A stretch of 37,415 bases of DNA from positions 1 through 37,415 of the forward strand of contig JAJXUA010000010.1 in the NCBI GenBank assembly GCA_021783275.1, read 5' to 3'. Within the stretch, counting starts at the first letter, position 1. The number at the start of each line of letters is the position of its first letter. The stretch comes from Pseudomonadota bacterium. GTDB lineage: Bacteria; Pseudomonadota; Gammaproteobacteria; Burkholderiales; Thiobacillaceae. A program made the translations under genes and the position numbers. Positions 36,511-37,415 of this stretch are shown in pieces. The notes beneath the pieces were generated by a model. It did not search any database, was not told the origin of the DNA, and worked only from the letters and a program-made list of their open reading frames with translations.

Positions 36511-37245
36511 TTACATTTCTTCGATCAGGCGCTGCACCACAGCCCCTGCCAGCATCAATCCAAACAACGGCGGCATGTAGCTGATGGTGCCGTTGACCGC
36601 CCGCGCACGGCCACGCCCTTCGACCGGCTGCGGCGGCAAGGGCGCACGACCGGCCTCGTCGGAAAACACGGTGAGCACGCCCTTGGCGATGCCGCGTTTG
36701 CGCAGCCGTTTGCGCATCACCGAGGCCAGCGGGCACATGCAGGTTTTTGCAATGTCGGCGATCTGGATGCGCGTGGGATCGAGCTTGTTGCCGGCACCCA
36801 TGCTGGACGCGACCTTGAGGCCGCGTTCGATACTGCTCACCACCAGCGCGACCTTGCAGTTGAGCGAGTCGATGCAGTCGATGACGAAATCGACATCGCC
36901 TGGCACGATGTCGGCGACGGTTTCGGGAACCAGAAATTCGCGCAGCACGGTCAGCTCACAGGCCGGATTGATATCGCGTATGCGCGCTGCCATCAGCTCG
37001 GCCTTGGACTGTCCGACGCTGGACAGCATGGCGGGCAGCTGGCGGTTGATATTGGAAGCGGCGACGACATCATGGTCGATCAGCGTCAGGCGCCCCACGC
37101 CTGCGCGCGCCAGCGCTTCGGCACAATACGATCCGACGCCGCCCAGCCCGGCTACCAGCACATGAGCGCGCACCAGCCGGGCCTGTTCGTCAGATGTGAG
37201 CAGGATACGGGTACGTTCGAATTGCGGCGGCAGGGCGGTGTCCAT
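36511..37245 (-). CDS. tcdA: tRNA threonylcarbamoyladenosine dehydratase (TcdA/CsdL)
   Basis: VLVAGLGGVGSYCAEALARAGVGRLTLIDHDVVAASNINRQLPA. Confidence 0.93.
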   Translation of the reverse strand: MDTALPPQFERTRILLTSDEQARLVRAHVLVAGLGGVGSYCAEALARAGVGRLTLIDHDVVAASNINRQLPAMLSSVGQSKAELMAARIRDINPACELTVLREFLVPETVADIVPGDVDFVIDCIDSLNCKVALVVSSIERGLKVASSMGAGNKLDPTRIQIADIAKTCMCPLASVMRKRLRKRGIAKGVLTVFSDEAGRAPLPPQPVEGRGRARAVNGTISYMPPLFGLMLAGAVVQRLIEEM

Positions 37246-37261
37246 CGGCTAGAATCGGTTC

Positions 37262-37415
37262 ATGTTGAAATGGCTGGCAACGCTGGTATTGGCACTTCTG
37301 TTGATGGGGCTCTTCACGCCCTGGCTCCAGCGTCTGGGCTGGGGCAGGCTGCCGGGCGACTTAAACATCAAACTGGGCAGCCGGGAAAAGCGCCGCCTAT
37401 TTTACTTCCCCTTGA
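37262..37415 (+). CDS. DUF2905 family protein (partial at right edge)
   Basis: MLKWLATLVLALLLMGLFTPWLQRLGWGRLPGDLNIKLGSREKRRLFYFPL. Confidence 0.75.
   Translation, partial: MLKWLATLVLALLLMGLFTPWLQRLGWGRLPGDLNIKLGSREKRRLFYFPL

Overview
The window is a GC-rich chromosomal segment, probably from a sulfur-oxidising betaproteobacterium: it opens in the 3' end of soxB and carries a classical kdsD-kdsC-lptC-lptA-lptB-rpoN-hpf-ptsN-hprK-rapZ block. No tRNA, rRNA or CRISPR was seen. From left to right it contains: soxB (partial), a DUF1415 gene, alaS with an unusual AT-rich in-frame insert of about 73 aa, and a conserved hypothetical gene. Next is a sigma-54 response regulator (PrsR-like) followed by an MSHA-type pilus/type II secretion-like operon (mshM, L, N, E, G, I, J, K-like and a Cys-rich pseudopilin). 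A convergent PrsK-like histidine kinase and a separately promoted prepilin follow. The remainder is a CPA2 antiporter, the kds/lpt/rpoN/hpr block, NusG_II-Gx transporter-ubiX, a Lon-N domain protein, a DUF433/DUF5615 toxin-antitoxin pair, yidB-like, tcdA and a partial DUF2905 gene. The most interesting signal is a family of inverted-repeat elements. They have ~35-bp arms of the type AAAACC..TCACCACAGAGACACAGAGACACAGAGAA and sit in at least five intercistronic gaps between co-oriented genes. Arms are conserved and cores differ. One copy carries a GxxExxY PD-(D/E)XK-like gene between its arms. Several copies start at or just after the upstream stop codon and end at the downstream start. One right arm appears to encode the signal peptide of the mshK-like protein. 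Two loci show tandem duplications (138 bp and 276 bp) that include the 3' end of the upstream gene. All calls come from reading sequence and ORF translations; no searches were run.
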